From JANRLJ01 sp034437895 (lineage in GTDB: Bacteria; Chloroflexota; Anaerolineae; Aggregatilineales; Phototrophicaceae), in the NCBI GenBank assembly GCA_034437895.1, contig DAOTTO010000547.1:1-6482 (forward strand): DNA of 6,482 nucleotides, written 5' to 3'. A program made the translations under genes and the position numbers. Shown here one piece after another: positions 4,227-6,482 of this stretch (position 1 is the stretch's first letter; each line of letters begins with the position of its first letter). Below the pieces are notes generated by a model. It saw only the letters and a list, made by a program, of their open reading frames with translations, did not search any database and was not told where the DNA came from.

Positions 4227-5621
4227 ATGCGCTTAACTCCCGGTCAGCGGGTTCATTTCGTCGGTATTGGCGGCGCGGGCTTATCTGCGATTGCGCGGGT
4301 TATGCTCCAACAAGGCTACGCTATTTCCGGTAGTGACCGGGGTAGCAACGCGCAAACCGAGGCCTTAGCCCGTGACGGTGCGACGATCTATAAAGGGCAT
4401 GATCCCGCGTATGTGCTGGATGCAGAAATGGTGATTGTGTCGTCAGCAGTGGCGACACACCATATTGAAGTGCTGGCAGCGCAGTCGCAAGGCATCCCGG
4501 TTTATAAACGCTCGGATATGATGGCGGCGCTTATGAGTGGGCATATCAATATCGCCGTCGCCGGAACTCATGGCAAATCCACGACGACTGCTCTTATTAC
4601 GCATATTTTGATCGAAGCAGGTCAAAATCCGAGTTATATCGTCGGTAGCTCTATGGGCAATACAGGCACGAATGCAGCGGTTGGTTCTGGACGTATTTTC
4701 GTCATCGAAGCCGATGAATACGACAATATGTTTCATGGACTTCAGCCCAATATTGAAATTATTACCAGCATCGAATACGATCACCCCGATTTTTTCCCGA
4801 CACCGAATGCGTATATCGACTCTTTTTCGCGCTTTATCGGTCTGCTGCCCAAAGAAGGTCTCTTAATCGCCTGCGCTGATGATGTGACTACCAACATTTT
4901 CGCGGAAAATCGCTTCATCGTAAATCTGCCGATCATGACTTATGGCATCAGCAACCCGCGTGCGGCGTGGCGGGCGATTCGTTTGCGCTCTTCGGACGGC
5001 GGGACGGCATTTGAAGTCGTCCGGCGTGGCGCGGTATTAGGGACAATAAACTTGCCTCTCTTTGGTAGACATAATGTGCTGAACGCGCTGGCTGCCATCA
5101 TCGCGGCAGATAGCCAGGGTGTGAACTTCACAGATACGGCAGCAGCACTTAAAAAATTTAAAGGGTTGGCACGGCGGTTTGAAGTACGTGGTGAGATGGA
5201 TGGTGTCATTGTGATTGACGACTATGCCCATAACCCGACTAAGATCAAAGCCACGCTCCAAGCGGCCCGGTTTCGTTATCCAGACGCGCAAATATGGGCG
5301 GTTTGGCAGCCGCATACTTATACCCGCACACAAGCACTGCTTGATCTTTATGCTGCCTCCTTCGACAATGCCGATCATGTGATTGTTACTGAAATCTATG
5401 CTGCCCGTGAGCAGGCTATCGAGGGCGTGAACGGTGCCGAAGTGATGAAAGCCATCCAGCATAAAGATATTCGCTTTATCGACTCTTTAAGTAGTGCGAC
5501 GGAGTTCCTCTTAAAAGAAGCCAAACCACCCGCCGTGATTGTCGTCATGAGCGCGGGCGATGCTAACCAGATCAGCGCGGATTACCTGCGCCTGAAATTC
5601 GAGGCGAAAAGTGAGGTCTGA
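4227..5621 (+). CDS. murC: MurC, UDP-N-acetylmuramate:L-alanine ligase
   Basis: Cytoplasmic ATP-dependent ligase that attaches L-alanine to UDP-MurNAc, the first amino acid of the peptidoglycan stem. At 464 aa it is a normal full length. The N-terminal UDP-binding Rossmann domain opens with HFVGIGGAGLSAIA (10-23). The central ATPase domain has the P-loop GTHGKST (113-119), EADEYD (161-166), NIE (175-177), EYDHPDFF (183-190) and GRHNVLNA (280-287). The C-terminal domain has RRFEVRG (316-322), DDYAHNPTKI (331-340), QPHTYTRT (361-368), YAAREQAIEGV (391-401) and SAGDANQIS (442-450). The GIGGAG start and QPH.YTRT...YAARE wording identify MurC rather than MurD/E/F. EADEYD (usually EADESD) and HNP (usually HHP) are departures; the first resembles the recycling ligase Mpl, but the N-terminus and length are MurC-like. 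It ends 3 nt before murB, so the two are very likely co-translated. Confidence 0.95.
   Translation: MRLTPGQRVHFVGIGGAGLSAIARVMLQQGYAISGSDRGSNAQTEALARDGATIYKGHDPAYVLDAEMVIVSSAVATHHIEVLAAQSQGIPVYKRSDMMAALMSGHINIAVAGTHGKSTTTALITHILIEAGQNPSYIVGSSMGNTGTNAAVGSGRIFVIEADEYDNMFHGLQPNIEIITSIEYDHPDFFPTPNAYIDSFSRFIGLLPKEGLLIACADDVTTNIFAENRFIVNLPIMTYGISNPRAAWRAIRLRSSDGGTAFEVVRRGAVLGTINLPLFGRHNVLNALAAIIAADSQGVNFTDTAAALKKFKGLARRFEVRGEMDGVIVIDDYAHNPTKIKATLQAARFRYPDAQIWAVWQPHTYTRTQALLDLYAASFDNADHVIVTEIYAAREQAIEGVNGAEVMKAIQHKDIRFIDSLSSATEFLLKEAKPPAVIVVMSAGDANQISADYLRLKFEAKSEV
5613..5616 (+). promoter_or_regulatory. GAGG ribosome-binding site for murB inside the murC end
   Basis: GAGG is located in the last codons of murC, 8 nt before ATG 5625. 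This spacing supports ATG 5625 over the second in-frame ATG at 5631. Confidence 0.65.
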
Positions 5622-5624
5622 GCG

Positions 5625-6482
5625 ATGTCGATGCTTGCGTTGAAAAATCGATTGGGTGGACGGCTTTTACAAGAAGAACCCCTCGCCCGTTACACAGCGG
5701 CGCGGTTGGGCGGGGCGGCGGAGTGGCTGTATCTGGCGAAGGATTCGTTGGACGAATTGTGCGAAGTCGTGGCGCAAGCGTGGGCAGAAGCGATTCCGGT
5801 GCGTGTTTTGGGCGGCGGCGCGAATGTGCTGGTTTCCGATCACGGTATACGCGGGCTGGTCGTCATCAACGACATTAGCGAAATCCTATTTGGCGATTGG
5901 CATGACGGACGCACCGTTTCCGCCACATCGGGGACAAATTTAACTACACTGGCGCATAAATGTGCCTCGTACGGCCTTACTGGTTTTGAATGGGCGGCGA
6001 GTGTGCCGGGAACAATCGGCGGCGCGATTGTCAATAATGCCGGGGCGCATGGGACAGATATGGCGGCAAGCATCGCTGATGTCGCAGTTTTAGAACCGAA
6101 TGGCCCCAAACTTTATACGCGGGAAGAGTTGCAGTACGATTATCGCACCTCAATGCTTAAGTCTCGTGCCGATAAACGGTATCTCGTCCTGCTGGCGACT
6201 TTATGCCTGCCGCCGGATAATCCCGAAGCGATTAAAGCCCGTATGAACGAAAATAGTGATTATCGTAAAAAGACGCAGCCGCCGGGGGCAAGTCTCGGCA
6301 GCATCTTCAAAAATCCACTGGGGGATTATGCTGGACGTTTAATTGAAGCGGCAGGACTTAAAGGCTTCCACATCGGCAGCGCGATTGTATCACCCGTACA
6401 TGCCAATTTCTTTATCAATGAAGGGGAAGCTAAAGCCGCCGATTATCGGGCGCTGATTGAGCATGTACAGCATGTCGTCCAT
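5625..6482 (+). CDS. murB: MurB, UDP-N-acetylenolpyruvoylglucosamine reductase (3' truncated by window)
   Basis: FAD- and NADPH-dependent cytoplasmic reductase that forms UDP-MurNAc, the substrate of the adjacent MurC. The frame is open from ATG 5625 to the last base, giving 286 codons without a stop; family members are about 290-350 aa, so most of the protein is present. FAD-binding elements are RVLGGGANVLVSD (60-72) and SVPGTIGGAIVNNAGAHG (126-143). YDYRTS (171-176) carries the active-site Arg motif. GASLGSIFKNP (221-231) carries the catalytic Ser226, the proton donor equivalent to E. coli Ser229. AGLKGFHIGSAIVSPVHANFFIN (243-265) is the conserved C-terminal substrate-binding region. The final catalytic Glu expected near the C-terminus lies beyond the window. 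The gene begins 3 nt after murC, placing consecutive pathway steps in one translational unit. Confidence 0.94.
   Translation, partial: MSMLALKNRLGGRLLQEEPLARYTAARLGGAAEWLYLAKDSLDELCEVVAQAWAEAIPVRVLGGGANVLVSDHGIRGLVVINDISEILFGDWHDGRTVSATSGTNLTTLAHKCASYGLTGFEWAASVPGTIGGAIVNNAGAHGTDMAASIADVAVLEPNGPKLYTREELQYDYRTSMLKSRADKRYLVLLATLCLPPDNPEAIKARMNENSDYRKKTQPPGASLGSIFKNPLGDYAGRLIEAAGLKGFHIGSAIVSPVHANFFINEGEAKAADYRALIEHVQHVVH

Noticed and set aside
4443..4784. 113-residue open frame on the minus strand
   Set aside because: It is antisense to the murC P-loop region, with His/Arg/Cys-rich low-sense composition; a shadow of a real gene.
5037..5462. 141-residue open frame on the minus strand
   Set aside because: It lies wholly inside murC opposite conserved motifs, has no family resemblance and no good ribosome-binding site; it is a shadow frame.
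5656..5943. 95-residue + strand frame near the 3' end
   Set aside because: It is rich in Arg, Trp and Cys and out of frame with murB, which is the true gene there and runs open to the window edge.

Overview
This window is a piece of a bacterial dcw (division and cell wall) cluster. Every gene is on the + strand, in the order murD (3' end only), ftsW, murG, two tandem paralogous small membrane proteins, murC, murB (3' end cut off by the window edge). The base composition is moderately GC-rich. Two things suggest Chloroflexota, perhaps an Anaerolineae-like lineage: the wording of the Mur signatures (NDSIATAPE and SPGGTSYDAY in MurD, PDIEPG in MurG, EADEYDNMF in MurC), and the pair of CvpA-like proteins inside the cluster. 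This assignment rests on remembered family resemblance, not on a search, so it is moderate at best.

Layout. 1-435 is the C-terminal domain of MurD. 436-565 is a spacer with a strong but oddly placed Shine-Dalgarno sequence and a possible 15-codon leader ORF that overlaps the ftsW start. 566-1912 is ftsW. murG follows at 1824-2939 and starts 89 nt inside ftsW, probably at a TTG. 2949-3500 and 3593-4123 encode two membrane proteins of 183 and 176 aa that are about 58% identical by hand alignment. They are separated by a 92-nt spacer, and a 103-nt spacer separates the second from murC (4227-5621). murB begins 3 nt after the murC stop and stays open to the last base of the window (5625-6482, 286 codons).

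How the genes work together. MurB (UDP-MurNAc formation), MurC (L-Ala addition) and MurD (Glu addition) are cytoplasmic steps of peptidoglycan precursor synthesis. MurG converts lipid I to lipid II at the membrane. FtsW is the SEDS glycosyltransferase that polymerises lipid II at the septum. The two small membrane proteins lie between the lipid II synthase and the precursor ligases. Their role is unknown; position suggests an envelope or division function.

The points most worth a second look are the tandem membrane-protein pair, the long ftsW/murG overlap that gives FtsW an overprinted basic tail, the degenerate 7-bp repeat family (NRCTMAT, or ATKAGYN on the other strand) found in the three larger spacers, and the leader-ORF arrangement before ftsW. 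I saw no tRNA, rRNA, CRISPR array, insertion sequence or convincing intrinsic terminator. No gene-free stretch exceeds about 130 nt.
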